Below, piece by piece: positions 1 to 12,284 of a DNA stretch of 64,000 nt. A program made the position numbers and the translations under genes. Below the pieces are notes generated by a model. The model saw only the letters and a program-made list of their open reading frames with translations, made no database searches and was not told the DNA's origin. How positions within the stretch are numbered: position 1 is the stretch's first letter; every line of letters starts with the position of its first letter. The DNA is from Delphinapterus leucas (lineage: Eukaryota > Chordata > Mammalia > Artiodactyla > Monodontidae), in contig NW_022098021.1 in assembly GCF_002288925.2 (NCBI RefSeq), forward strand, positions 31,963,484-32,027,483, written 5' to 3'.

Positions 1-180
1 TAAGGATAGGTTTCTTCTGTCTTCAAAGACTCCACAGCCTAGGAGAGAAGACAAGACATTCATAAATACCTAATACATAATTTAGACTGTAACATGTGCC
101 TTAAGAGTGAGCTAAAGAGTCCTAGAGGTTTAGAGAAAGAAGAGATTAATTCTGAACTCAAGAACACCACTAGCAAAATG

Positions 181-545
181 TGCTTTGAATGTTTATGTCC
201 CCCTAAATTTGTGTGTTGAAATCCTAATGCCTAATGGGATGGTATTAGAAGGAGCGGGTCTTTGCGGGGGGGGGGGTGCTTAAGCCATGAGGGTGGAGCC
301 CTCACAAAGAGGATTAGTGCCTTATAAAAGAGGCTCCAGAAAGATCCCTAGCCCATTCCACCATGTGAGGAAAGAGCGAGAAGGCAAAGGCTATGAACCA
401 GGATGAGGGCTCTCACCAGAAGGCAACCATGCTGGCACCTTGATCCTGAACTTTCCAGCCCTCAAAACTGTAAAAAGTAAAATTTTGTAATTTATAAGCC
501 ACTCAGACTGTGGTATTTCATTATAGGAGCTCAAACAGACTAAGA
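181..545 (+). mobile_element. MLT1A-type LTR (ERVL-MaLR), solo
   Basis: An old solo LTR of the mammalian MaLR class. The whole consensus order is visible: a TG start, the phrase about 'cctaatgggatggtattag', 'catgagggtggagccctcac', 'ccttataaaagaggc', 'ccatgtgaggaaagagcgag', 'ctctcaccagaaggcaac', and near the end 'tataagccactcagactg' followed by 'agactaagac'. The length is close to the usual 370 bp, so the LTR is nearly complete. A G-run near 266-277 replaces part of the normal sequence and may be a sequencing-prone tract. No internal retroviral sequence flanks it. The family name is from memory of the consensus. Confidence 0.75.
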
Positions 546-2039
546 CTATTGGTGAAATGACAAGATTCAAACATGAGCACGGTGAGTGCTGATCTCAGTC
601 TTACTGCCCTGCCTTGGCCACATCATTTTACTGTGCATTAGTTTCTTCAAACATTAAATGAGAAAGGAAAAACAGCATTCTTGCCCAAAGTACTCATATC
701 CTCTGGAGACAACTCAGAGATGAACAGATCAATAGACAGATTCCAAATCAAGCAAAAACATCATATTGTTCATGGAAAGCTTCACAGCGCTCAGAATAGA
801 GCAGCAGTGTCGTTGCTCCCCACTGCTGCCATCCTCCAAACTTTACATTCTTTAGGAACGTCCCACAAACCGAGACTATATTGTCAAGCTGGAGTACAAC
901 AAGATGTTCACATGCAGCCAATCTTAAAAGAAGGTTAATTTGTGTTAGCAAATTGTCAAATAACCTGTCATGCCTAATTATTTTTCTTTACCCACATCCT
1001 TTTTACCCCACATAGCATTAAATAGAAAAAAATTAAAAAGGTCTCCAGGATTGTGTGATAGCTGATCTTTCAAGGCTACTTTGTGGCTAGATAAATAAAA
1101 AGAAAAACAGAAACATTGCTATTCCAGGATTTTTTTTCTCTCTTTGAAGACACTGAAAAGCAATAATGATGATATAGATTCAAGGACAAGTGCTTTATCC
1201 TTTATAAAGTTGAAGGAGTAAGTTGATCCTCTTTATCCAGTATGTTTTTAATGCACAGAGAGATAACATTTGATAAGTTCATGAAAAAAATTACATTAGT
1301 ACAACAAGTAAGAGAGTATAGGCAGTGAAAATTCATGAAACAAACCAAAATGCAAAGAAAGTGATTGAGTCCCTATTGTAGTACATAAATTACATTGTTA
1401 AAATGATGACTGATATTATAGCTTCTATTTCAAAGACTCCCTTTATATAACAGATCTATTGTCAAAACTGATAATAAGAAAATACTTTCTCAAGAGCATA
1501 CCTGCCCATAAATTATTCTTATAAAATTGTAGACATGAGAGAGTTATCTGAAATAATGGCACATCTAAATTGAGAGGCGGGGAGAGGAATTTAAAGGAAG
1601 AAATGACACTAAAATATATCACCTTAAAGTGTTTTTTAAAAAGTACACCACATAAAGTGGTCAAAAAAGAGCATGCAGGATTACATTATTTAGATTTATG
1701 TAGCACTCCATATTTTTCAGTCATCCTCCATGCATGAATTCATAACAGTGTTCTTCTATAGTTATCTGATTATATATTAGAAAAGTGTCTCTCATTCTCT
1801 CTCTGTCTCTCTCTCTCCCTCTATCCCTCCAATGAAGAAATTGAGAAGGAAATGAGTCAAGTAACTTGCCTCAGCTCCTACTGAATAAAGACAAGTTTTT
1901 GAACATCTAATAAGAGAACTTTCAAATATGATAAGAGAGATCATGTCTGACCAACTTATCTAAAAAAAGAGAGTGAGAGAGAAAAAAAGCCCTCAATCAG
2001 GGCTGACCCCAAATTTGTTCTTTATACATTTATAGGTTG
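546..2039. other. Unique AT-rich DNA, no gene seen
   Basis: No recognisable repeat, RNA gene or exon structure. The longest open frames are under 90 codons and lack splice sites or family resemblance. A TC-rich simple repeat lies at 1787-1830. Confidence 0.55.
1787..1830. repeat. (TC)n simple repeat, imperfect
   Basis: A run of TCTC interrupted by CATT, GT and CCCT. A short GA-rich stretch, roughly its complement, lies about 140 bp downstream (1969-1984). Confidence 0.8.
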
Positions 2040-3470
2040 CAAGGAACAGAGGGGGATTTTGGTTATTGTCAAGTAATAGGGACCACTTTCAGTTTCCAGT
2101 CCAAGCTTGAGAAATAAAACCTTCTGGAGACCCAACCTTGGGGGTGCCCCCCATCACTTGCATGAGTTTTACCTCCAGTAACACTACCAGGTTCTTACTG
2201 AGAAATCAGAGAAAAATCTCCTCAAGCTTCTGGAAGAGGAGGGGGAAAGTAACTGTTCTGAAATATAAATAGAACATTTTTTTTTCTCCTTAAAAAAGAC
2301 TTCCTTTAAGGAAAATTGTTTTACCAGAGCCTAACAGATCTGGAGGAAGGGAAATGCCCAACTCCAACCCCCTCTAGCCTTCCTGTCTTACCTAAGGGGG
2401 AAAACAGAACAAAATAAAACTGAGACTTAGACATAATCATAGGACTATGGAATGATTCCCTAATTCCCACATGTACCACATCAATAGGGGTCCTGAATAA
2501 TAACGGGGCATTACAGCTAAAAATTACTGTATAGCTCAGACCTTATTTACAAAGGGGGCTTTAGGGAAACCCAAATACAACCCAAATACAAGAGAAGACA
2601 AAAGCCGGAGAGGACAAAAGACACGACAAAGTTTAGCCTGTGACATCTATAGCAAATAGTGAACAGCCTAACACCTAGCCAGATAAATTTAAAAAACCTC
2701 ATACTAAAGATCTCATTACCTCGGTTCCTTTTACCCAATACACATGTCAGCTTTCAACCAAAAATTACAAAGCATGCTAAAAGACAAAAAACAGTCTGAA
2801 GACACAGCAACCATTAGAAGAAGACACAGATCTAGCAGATATTTTGGAATTGTTAGACCTGGAATTTAACTATATCCTTAGGCTGCTAATGGAAAAGGGG
2901 ACAACATGTAAGAACAGATGGGTAATGTAAGTAGAGAGATGGAAATTCTAAGAGAGAATTAAAAGGAAATGCTAGAAATCAAAAACACTGCAACAGGGCT
3001 TCCCTGGTGGTGCAGTGGTTGAGAGTCCGCCTGCCAATGCAGGGGACACGGGTTTGTGCCCCGGTCCGGGAAGATCCCACATGCCGCGGAGTGGCTGGGC
3101 CTGTGAGCCATGGCCGCTGAGCCTGCGCATCCAGAGTCTGTGCTCCGCAACGGGAGAGGCCACTACAGTGAGAGGCCCGCGTACCAGAAAAAAACGCCAA
3201 AAAACAAAAAGAAACACTGCAGCAGGAATGAATGTCTTTGATCCGCTCATCAGTAGACAGGATGAAGCCAAGGAAAGAATCAGTGAACTTGAAGATATGT
3301 CAATAGAAACTTCTCAAATTGAAAAGCAAAGAGATTTTTAAAAACTGGGGAAAAAAAGGAATGGAATATCCGAGAACTGTGGAACAAATACAAAGGTATA
3401 ATATTTACCTAATAGGGATATCAGAATGAGAAGAAAGAGAGAAAAGAAGAAATGTCTAAAGTCTTAATGA
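2040..3470 (+). mobile_element. Old L1 5' end (5' UTR plus start of ORF1), 3' part missing
   Basis: Matches the 5' UTR of old mammalian L1M elements: 'ctggagacccaaccttggg', 'tgcatgagttttacctcc', 'ctaacagatctggaggaag', 'ataggggtcctgaataata' and 'cggttccttttacccaa'. It runs on into the ORF1 coiled-coil region around 2830-3340, where the frame contains the heptad-rich ISELEDMSIET segment. A SINE splits it at 2997-3211. Homology fades near 3470, well before ORF2. Keeping the 5' end and losing the 3' end is the reverse of usual L1 truncation, so a later deletion is likely. The exact left edge is uncertain. Confidence 0.75.
2997..3211 (+). mobile_element. Cetacean CHR-type SINE (tRNA-Glu derived), nested in L1
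   Basis: The head CTTCCCTGGTGGTGCAGTGG and a B-box-like GGGTTTGTGCCCC mark a tRNA-derived Pol III promoter. The body ends GAGAGGCCCGCGTACC and is followed by an A-rich tail. Target-site duplications flank it: AAACACTGCAACAG (2983-2996) and AAACACTGCAGCAG (3212-3225), one mismatch. The insertion interrupts L1 ORF1 sequence that resumes immediately afterwards. Confidence 0.92.
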
Positions 3471-5022
3471 AGTGATGGCGATTTGTAGTGAGGATACAAG
3501 GGAAAATTAGGGAGTGCAGAAAACCACATTCAGCTGTCAAGGCAACAAGTTCCTAATTTAGCAGTAATCTAGCAGTCACTATCCTCACAGGTAAATTTTC
3601 TACTGTGAGTGGAAATGGTATGTTTTCTGACTACTTTCTTCCTTCTCTTCCTCATGTCCTTTATTACATGGCTTCTACCACCTCATGCCTGCTGTGTGTC
3701 TCTTAGCTTTGTGATCAATTTATTGTCCGTGTCCCTCTCTGGATGTCCCTATCACTAAGAGAAAATCTGACTGAGTTAATCACCCTCCAGCATCAGAACC
3801 TCTACGAGACAGGATTCCTTTATCAAACCACGTGACAGGATGTTGGCCAACCTATAAGATTACTATATGCAGCTCAGGTGCCCATTCCTAATCCAGTCAT
3901 CTCTGAGCTAAGCAGAAGGATCATGTGATAAGATGAATGAAGAACCAGAAGCTGCCTCCTAGTTCATGTTTGGAAGGAACTGTTAGCAAGGTAGTCTCTC
4001 AGTATGTTACGAATTTATCTGAATTACCAGGCATTTTGGTAGCATGTTGCAAAAAGCAAACTAGGTACCCAAAGAAAATGGTAACTTTGATTCAATGTAT
4101 CCTTTTCTCCTTGAGTTCCATTTCTGGTTTACACCATGTTACATATTCCCCACAACCACCAATGGGGGGGCAGGGAGTATGAAAGGTAACACTGCTGATG
4201 ACAGCTCCAAAGTAAACTCTGAGATTCATCAGAACCTGGACTAGGCTGCCCCCATGACTCAAAGCATTCTGGTGACAGACCAGGGCAGACAGCTACACAG
4301 AGAGTACAAATGTTGATCCGATGTCCCCAAGAACAGCTGTGCACAACTTGATGGTCCCGTTCTTTGAGTTATTTCACTGTGTCGCCTGTCCCAAATATTT
4401 TCAACCATCCTCTACTAAACGTGGCTGAAAGACATAGAGGAAAATGTGTGTGTGCTAAAACATAGGCATGTGTGTGTATGAAAATTTCCCCTCAAGAGCA
4501 CACTATGTTTGAAAAGAATTATTTTCCACTTACCTGATTTCGATTTAGGATATTACTTTTCTAAAACAGATAAAATCAATGTAGGAAGAAAGCAGTGTTC
4601 TATCAGTAATGTTTAGTTTTCACTGGAATTCAAGTTAAATATGAATGTGCTTTCTCTTAACTAGCTTTCAAGAGATCGTATTCAACTAACTTCCCTGTAC
4701 ACATAGGACACAGAGCAGTGAGGGAGAGGTACCAGACGCCAGCACCATTCTCTTTAGTTTTTGATTGTGTCTGACTTTCAAGGGCATTTTTCTCAGGGAG
4801 AAAAAGAACGTTTTGCTCTACCTCCATGTAAAGTGCTGTGAGTGAGCAAAGGCTACAAGGTAGAAGGTGAGAACCCTGTTCCTGTTCAACTAACTGTCTC
4901 TGGCCTCAGAATCAAAAGAACTATCCTCATGCATCACATCCTTTCTATTATCTCTGTGCATACTGTTTCTTGGCAAAAAATATTGTGATACCTCGCGTTT
5001 TCCTAGTAGATATCTGTATTTA
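3471..5022. other. Unique DNA, no gene seen
   Basis: No repeat family or coding structure recognised. Open frames such as 3937-4182 are short and resemble nothing I know. Confidence 0.5.
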
Positions 5023-5036
5023 AGAAATTGACACAA

Positions 5037-5264
5037 GGGCTTCCCTGGTGGTGCAGTGGTTGAGAGTCTGCCTGCATCGGCCTTGCCAATGCAGGGGATA
5101 TGGGTTCATGCCCCGGTCTGGGAAGATCCCACATGCTGCGGAGCAGCTGGGCCCATGAGCCATGGACACTGAGCCTGTGCGTCCGGAGCCTGTTGCTCCG
5201 CAACGGGGAGAGGCTACAACAGTGAGAGGCCCGCGTACGGCAAAAAAAAAGAAAAAAAGAAAAA
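5037..5264 (+). mobile_element. Cetacean CHR-type SINE with an 11-bp internal insertion
   Basis: Same family as the copy at 3.0 kb, with head, tRNA-like region, body and an A-rich GAAAA tail. Target duplications are AGAAATTGACACAA (5023-5036) and AGAAATGGACACAA (5265-5278), one mismatch. Unlike the other copies it carries an extra ATCGGCCTTGC (5076-5086) inside the tRNA-related part, between CCTGC and CAATGCAGG. Confidence 0.92.
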
Positions 5265-5278
5265 AGAAATGGACACAA

Positions 5279-8200
5279 AATGCACACCAGTACACTTTTC
5301 TCATTTTACCAGTTTTCTCTGATTCCACATACCTTATAGCCTGACTGTTGCATGGCTGTAAGCAGCACATTTCATCCTAATCTGTTTCTTATGATAGATT
5401 TTTAGGGGAGAAAAGGCAACTATTTTGAATATTTTTTCTTCATAACTCCTTTGTCTTTACCAAGAAAAAACAGTGGCCACAGTTGTCACTATTCAATTTG
5501 CAAAAGAAAATACCAAGGTGATTTATTCATTCATCAAAATATATTGAGTGCCCCCAAGACTCAAACAGCCTTTGTAACGTCTGTGGGAACTTAAATTTGT
5601 CAGATACTTTTCCTATTATAAAGATGAAGAAACTAAGTCACAGGGAGGTTAGATGATTTATCTAAACTAAGAAATGGAGTATAATTGCAAAAATGAAGTC
5701 ATTTTTTAAGTCTGGCTTCATGATTGTCAGCCAAATCATTTCACTTACACTTTCACACACAATTGTTACAAATGTTACCATACATCAGGACCCATGAGAT
5801 CTGTACTTCCTGTAATATACATGTCATGTAAAGTATATCTCATGTAACATTATGCAATTGTTTGTTTTTACCTGTTACATAAAATTTATGGTGAATTTAC
5901 ACTCAATGTTAATTGAAAAAATGTTCAGAGTCGACTTTTTCACTAGCAAAACAAAACAAAAAACGAGCATGTCTCTTAAATTAAAAAAGAAAATTGACCA
6001 GCCTTACTTTGTTCCCTCTCCTAAGGGCCTCTTGTCCATGAATTAGCATTAATGAAGGGAGTGAGAGAAGTGAACTCCCCGTACCTGGAGAGCAAAGAAA
6101 GCCAGACACATATAGAGAGCTTAGTGTACATGCCGCATAATAGTATTTCTGAAGAGTAGTGAATTCTGTATTCAAACAGAGATCGGCAAATAAATCCAGA
6201 GTTCCTGAGAGTTTGATTTTTCCTTTTTAAAGACGAGATGCTCTGATGGTTGGAGGTTTTCATTTCCCAGCCCTAACACAGAGTAGTCACATATGCAAAC
6301 ACGGATACAATGCCTGCAGTCTCAATGTAGATTAATTATTTCTAGCTGCCAGGAACCATGAGTGGGCTATGCTGTTGTCATGATAAACCCCACCCCTCCC
6401 TCACTCAGAGACAAAAGAAACACACACATGAAAAGGCCAGAGCCTCAAACCATAGTTATTTCACCTTGAATAGACTTTCCAAATGAAGCCTTTCATTTTG
6501 CTTTCTATATTAAACATTGAAAACCAAAAAGGAATTTCAAATCTTGTTTCTTCATTCGTGTATCACAAACTGCTAATTAGAAAAGATTTCTTTTACTAAA
6601 TGATTTAGCTCTTATGTCTTTTTTAACACTTGAAAGGTTACAGCTTCAGGAAAAGAGGAAAGAGCCTTAATTAAAGACTGAATTATTGAATATTCAGTTT
6701 TAATTGATGTTGCCCCAGTACTATTATTTTGCATGTTTATAGATGTTTTATTTGATTCTGTTAGCAGAATAACCAGAGAGAGACATCGACTACTGAGCCT
6801 AAAAAAGGGGAAGGGTTTCTGCCTGATCACATCCAGTCATTTAAGTTCAAGAATCATCTGAAGAGTGGTTTCCATGACAACGAGTCACTAATTGTGAACA
6901 TAAAGTAAAAAATCAACCTTCCCTGAATTTGGCAGCTACATGGATGATGCTGAATTTTTTTTGTAAATAGTAAAATGGCACTTTTCCTTAGGCAATTCCT
7001 CAAGTCACTTTCCTGAAATGAAGAAGCCACTTCATTATGGAGTTAACTCTGGTCTGGCAATGGTGTCAGATTAAAGCCATCCAGATCTGTCAGGCTTTGA
7101 CTGCCAGCACCTAGCTTCTGCTACAGACATGGGGAGAAGGTTGCAATGAGGAGTGAAGGATTTTTGCATCTTAGAGCTGAGAGAGTTGCTGAGGACAATG
7201 AATAACCCAGTAAATGCTACCCAACACTGGATTTGAACATTCTCTAGACTGGGGAAAGAAAAACAATTGAGGGGGAAAAGTGAGTTAAAACCCCAAATCA
7301 GCCACTTTCCATGGGGTTAGTCATCCATGCTCAATCACTAGCAAAGGTTTCTGGTTTCTCTGTCTGGCAGATTAAACAAAAAAAAACAGAAAAACAAAAA
7401 AGTGAACTCTTTAAGACTTGGAAACCTGTTCAACCGACACAATCACACCATTGAAAATGTACCAGTTGATGACTTGCAGCATATCATTTGTAAAAATTGC
7501 TTCAGCCTGAGTTACCTTTCACCAGCTCTGTAAGTCTACTCACTGGGTCACTAGGAGTGAGTAAGAACATTTTGATAAATTCTGTTTCCATGACGATGAA
7601 TTAACCAGTGAAAATGGGGAGGTGGTGAAGGATCTGTATTCTGTAGAATACTCTCAGATGTTTGCCTGTTTTCATTTTTAGCCATTTAGTTCTCATGGCT
7701 TTGTTCCAGGACTCTTTAATTTGCCAGTAGCTGTTTTTCCTACACAGATTACGGGAGTAATTCATCAGTGAATGTTTCACTCAGTGGTCCTATCTAATGT
7801 AAGAAAACATAAAAAAGAATTTTTCCAATTATGACTTTCTGTTTGTTTAGAAAGAATGTAGTAAGCTTTTTTCCTTTCTTTTTTCACAATCTAGCTTTAG
7901 TGTTCTTACTCTCCCTTATTGACCATTACCTTACACAGACTATAACTGCAATTTGTAAGGTGCTGGGATCTGCTTTTAAATACCAATAAATCCCAAAAAG
8001 GCAATGATTTTTGAATTTACTGGACTGAAACCCCAGAGAGGGACATAAAGAGAAAATGAACATTAAAACATGTAGGCCCAGTACATGTTACAATGGAACA
8101 AAGTGTTTAGGAAAAATTAAGAAAGGAATAGAGCCTTTCCTTTACTAAATTACTTTAAACTGGCTTACTTATTTATATACAATGGAATGTGTTTATGTTA

Positions 8201-9717
8201 TTTCAGCATTTACCCACTTCCTGAATTTAATAACACTACTATATCCTTGCAGGGGAGGAGGGGACAATTGATTCTGATGGTTTTGCTTTCCAAATGATGA
8301 AAAAAGCAAAAAGAACTCATCTATCTGTACCAGAAAAAAATAGATATGCAACTATTTTTTTCTGAGGTATGAAATAAGAAAAATGTCTCCTCAAAACATG
8401 TATTTTCAATCTAACTTAATTTGTATCTCAACAAGTAACTAATTTATCTCATTTTAAAATCTAAGTTCAAATGGTAGGATTTTTTCCCTTGTCTTTCTTT
8501 TCACCTAAAGCAAGACAAATAACCAGTTTTCAATTTTCAACTGTTTATTCTGCCATTGTGTAGCCACAAATTTAAAGGATAATTACATTCTTTACCAAAT
8601 TCATTCATTTGCTCAGAGCAGGAAGAAATGTTATGCCTAGATGTTGTAGACTGCCAACAATGAACAAAATGATCAGATATCATCTTAATCTGAGACTAAA
8701 AGTGCAAAGGACCATGAGATTCACAGGAAGTAAAGCAGAAAACGATTTAACATTTATTATGCAAAGCTCTGCCAATCAGAACTACTTTTGAAACAATTTC
8801 AGTAAATAGTAATGCAATAATATATTTTTCTGTGAAGAACTGTTCTTCAGGGTCATATTTGCTTTGAGAGCTTAATTTCTCTACCAAGAACAGAAAGAAC
8901 TCTCACATTGAAAAGAATATGGTAATTTCCTTTTTCTACCTTTTTAACACATACATACCAAAAATATTATTAATATTAGTGGATCTCAGAGAATGTGCAT
9001 GATTGGAAATCAAAGTAATTGTTTTAAATGAATAAACTCTAGTTGTTGTGCTAATCTATAAACTATTAGAAAAGAAAACCATGCCACTCTAAAATCAGTG
9101 TTGGCAGCCCTGAATTTGTTCATCTTGATTTAAAATAGCAAGGGCAACAGTGTCAGTTGACTGGATATGGACAAGGGGAAGTCTAATGAGTTCTTTTGTT
9201 CACCTGCCATATGTAACTCCTTCCACTTCTTATGGGCAATGTGCATGGGTTCTGCTAGCAGTGCCATGCTTCCCTTCCTAGACCTAAGGTCGTAACGCAG
9301 GTAGCTGGTATTCAGTTCACATTGATGTTAATAGTGTGAGATCCCTCGGCCAGCTGTTGTCTGGGAAATAAAGATGGCATGGCCCACACAAGAGACAGCT
9401 GCCTCCACATCAGTGTGACCCGTAGCTGGCACCAGGCAGTGCAGGAGTCAGCTTGTTAATGCTAATGTCTCCTATGAGATAGGAATAAACAGCCACTCTC
9501 TCAGTCCTGTAGATTGAAAGTGTCACAAAAATACTGCCAGTCTAGGCTGCTGATCATTAAAAATGAGTACAGATGAGAGGAATAATGGCTTGTTGATCCA
9601 CCCGAGTCAAGTTTGACATCCTTGTGACACTATTTACAACTGTATAGAGTCTTTCAGGTATTAGTGGGAGAGATTTTGACAAAGAATATAAGCATGAAAT
9701 TTCTTGAATTTTAGGTT
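5279..9717. other. Long mostly unique stretch, low repeat content
   Basis: About 4.4 kb with almost no recognisable interspersed repeat. A faint MIR-like piece sits near 5560-5690. No open frame shows a known domain or paired splice sites. Such a repeat-poor block inside repeat-rich surroundings could hold conserved non-coding elements, but sequence alone cannot show that. Confidence 0.5.
5560..5690 (+). mobile_element. MIR SINE fragment (weak)
   Basis: The stretch 'agatgaagaaactaagtcac' followed by 'agggaggttagatgattt' resembles the MIR core (consensus like 'gatgaggaaactgaggcac'). Highly diverged. Confidence 0.5.
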
Positions 9718-9734
9718 AAAACTGGTCAATAACA

Positions 9735-9859
9735 GAGAAAGTATAAAAAGAATATGTATATTTATATATATATGTATAACTAAATCACTTTGCTGTACAC
9801 CTGAAACTAACCCAACATTGTAAATCAACTATATTTCAATAAAATTTTTTAAATAAAAT
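9735..9859 (+). mobile_element. Severely 5'-truncated L1 (3' end only, about 125 bp)
   Basis: Contains the cetartiodactyl-type L1 tail 'ctgtacacctgaaactaac', 'acattgtaaatcaactata' and 'tcaataaaat', then an A-rich tail. It is bounded by an exact 17-bp target duplication, AAAACTGGTCAATAACA, at 9718-9734 and 9860-9876, so the insertion is complete. Only the last part of the 3' UTR was copied. Confidence 0.9.
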
Positions 9860-9876
9860 AAAACTGGTCAATAACA

Positions 9877-10406
9877 AAACATACTATATACTCCGATAAT
9901 TTCTTTTCACAATACACATTAAATGGTGTGCTCAACATCTATTTCATATGTCGCATATGCCACAGAACATCTATTACTTAAATTGTTTTTAGCACTGACA
10001 GGGCACTCCGTAAATATTCAGGACAATGATATTTTCAAAGGCTTATTACTTTGCGTATGAACATAATACATAAATAAATACATAGTATTTATCACAAATA
10101 TGGTCACATTTAAAAAAACAATGAAAAGAAATATTGAATGTATATTCATATAGCAATATAAGGATTAATAAGGAAATATATATTTATGAGTCTAAAGAAC
10201 AGTATCTTCTAATATTTCCAATCTGTTCCTGAAAATGTATCTGAAATACTTTTTTAATCATATAGTATTTTACTTCACTGAGATCTCACTACTTAAATAC
10301 ATTTTGCAGTGAACCTGTTAGTAAAGCCAGAAATATATTTGCAATATGAAAACTATTCTCTCCATATCTGTTTTGCAACTTTATTTTTTTTTATAGCTAT
10401 GATTTT
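9877..10406. other. AT-rich unique DNA
   Basis: Nothing recognisable: very AT-rich, no open frames of note and no known repeat. Confidence 0.5.
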
Positions 10407-10421
10407 AAAATGATATGTTTA

Positions 10422-10631
10422 GGGACTTCCCTGGTGGCGCAGTGGTTGAGAGTCCGCCTGCTGATGCAGGGGACACGGATTCGTGCCCCGGTCCGGGAAG
10501 ATCCCACATGCCACGGAGCGGCTGGGCCCATGAGCCATGGCCGCTGAGGCTGCGCGTCCGGAGCCTGTGCTCCGCAACGGGAGAGGCCACAACAGTGAGA
10601 GGCCCGCGTACCGCAAAATAGATAAATAAAT
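10422..10631 (+). mobile_element. Cetacean CHR-type SINE
   Basis: Close to the family consensus throughout, ending GCCCGCGTACCGC plus an A-rich tail with GATA/AAAT units. Target duplications are AAAATGATATGTTTA (10407-10421) and AAAATGATGTGTTTA (10632-10646), one mismatch. High identity to the copies at 3.0 and 57.6 kb suggests a fairly recent insertion. Confidence 0.93.
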
Positions 10632-10646
10632 AAAATGATGTGTTTA

Positions 10647-11082
10647 ATATTAAAAGTTTAAAGCACATACATGCTTTTGTTGTTGGCATTTTTTCCCACT
10701 TTTAACCCCAGAAGTGATACTGAGAGATATAGCTTCAAGGGCAGCATCGAATCTCTTTGGAGCAAAGAGATTTGATCAAGAATGCTGGCCCAGGACCCAA
10801 TATCCCACATGCCCAGAATCTAATCCCAGTGGCTACATACTGCTCCCTATGGTGCAAGAGGTTTATATATATAGTTGACAGCTTAGGATCTCTGCCCCAA
10901 GCCAAGAAAACATCTATTGAAGGATGTTTAGATGAATGAAAGACATAGTGTTCTACTTAATGTATAAGTCAAGGCTAACCCCCATCGGTAAATAATATAA
11001 GATTTTTAACTGCATTGAAAGATTATTTTAAAAAGCCCTTTTAGTAGATTGCTACCAATTCAGTGAGCTAGCTGACACAGTC
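10647..11082. other. Unique DNA, no gene seen
   Basis: No recognisable features. A chance 60-codon open frame at 10757-10939 has no family resemblance. Confidence 0.5.
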
Positions 11083-11912
11083 ATTCACTCAACAAACATT
11101 TATGGAGTATTCACTATTTCTTTTCCCCATAGTTGGCTAGGTGTGCACATAAGATATATAGAGGTAGAGATAAAGAATCTAATGATTATAAAGCAATATG
11201 GAAGAGTAACCACAGAAACGCAACCAGAATAATTGTATTGGAGGATTGTGGGAAGGGAGAGAACAGTAAGGTTTAACAATATGATAATTAGGGAAAAGGC
11301 ATTCCATACAAAGGAACAGCTGAACAAAGGAAAGTGAAAATTAATCTATTACATATAGAAAACCACAAACAGCTCAGGGTTGCCTGAGTGCCCAGTCTAA
11401 GGCAGATGGTAGAAATGAAGAGTGACAGAGATAGACAGGGGCCATATCAATGAGGTTCCATAGTCATTAACTACTTGCATGTTACCTTGTCCCAATGACC
11501 TTTTGGGAGGTGAAGGTAGCAGTTCTGATGAAAGATAATGACAATGATGGAAAATATTCGACAAGAAGATGAGTTGAAAATATGTTTAGGGAGTAGAATT
11601 ACCAAACATTGGTGATTGATTGGGCATCTCATAAAGAGATGAGAGATTTCAAAATACTATATGATGCACAAGTTCTACCTGGAGCAACTGGCTGGATGGT
11701 GGTGCCAACCAACTGAGGGAAAAGAGCCAGCTTAGGGAAACTGTGTTGAAACAGAAGTGTCTATGGAAAATTCTTGTAGAGATGCCCACGTAGTAACTGG
11801 GTAGATGAGTCTAGAGCTCAGAGCACAGGCCTAGATTTGGAATCCACTGGTAAATAATGTTATCTGAAACCAGGAGACTGAATAACATTGTTCAAAAAAT
11901 ATAGAAAGTGAG

Positions 11913-12254
11913 GGGCTTCCCTGGTGGCGCAGTGGTTAAGAATCTGTCTGCCAGTGCAGGTGACATGGGTTCGAGCCCTGGTTCGGGAAGATCCCACATG
12001 CCGCGGAGCAACTAAGCCAGTGTGCCACAACTACTGAGCCTGTGCTCTAGATCCCGTGAGCCACAACTACTGAGTCCACGTGCCACAACTAATGAAGCCC
12101 ATGTGCCTCGAGACCGTGCTCTGCAACAAGAGAAGCCGCAATGAGAAGCCCGCACACTGCAATGAAGAGTAGCCCCTGTTACCCGCAACTAGAGAAAAAA
12201 AAAACCCGCACGCAGCAACAAAGACCCAACACAGCCAAAAAATAAATTAAAAAA
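11913..12254 (+). mobile_element. Long CHR-type SINE (older, cetartiodactyl-wide type)
   Basis: Same tRNA-derived head as the short SINEs, with B-box GGGTTCGAGCC. Its body is longer and carries repeated 'gccacaactactgagcc' modules, 'agaagccgcaatgagaagcc', and a tail 'aaagacccaacacagcc'. Target duplications AGAAAGTGAG lie at 11903-11912 and 12283-12292. It is followed by an AT/AG microsatellite grown from the tail. Confidence 0.9.
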
Positions 12255-12284
12255 AAATATATATATATAGAGAGAGAGAGAGAG
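12255..12284. repeat. (AT)n(AG)n microsatellite at SINE tail
   Basis: Alternating AT then AG units directly after the SINE A-rich tail and before its downstream target duplication. This is typical tail-derived microsatellite growth. Confidence 0.85.

Noticed and set aside
681..938. 85-codon plus-strand open frame
   Set aside because: No family resemblance and an overlapping antisense frame of similar length. Not supported.
2997..3070. Functional tRNA gene
   Set aside because: The tRNA-like head belongs to a SINE. It has SINE body sequence downstream, an A-rich tail and target duplications, and cannot fold as a full tRNA.
3015..3341. 108-codon plus-strand open frame
   Set aside because: It reads through a SINE into L1 ORF1 sequence, so it is not a gene.
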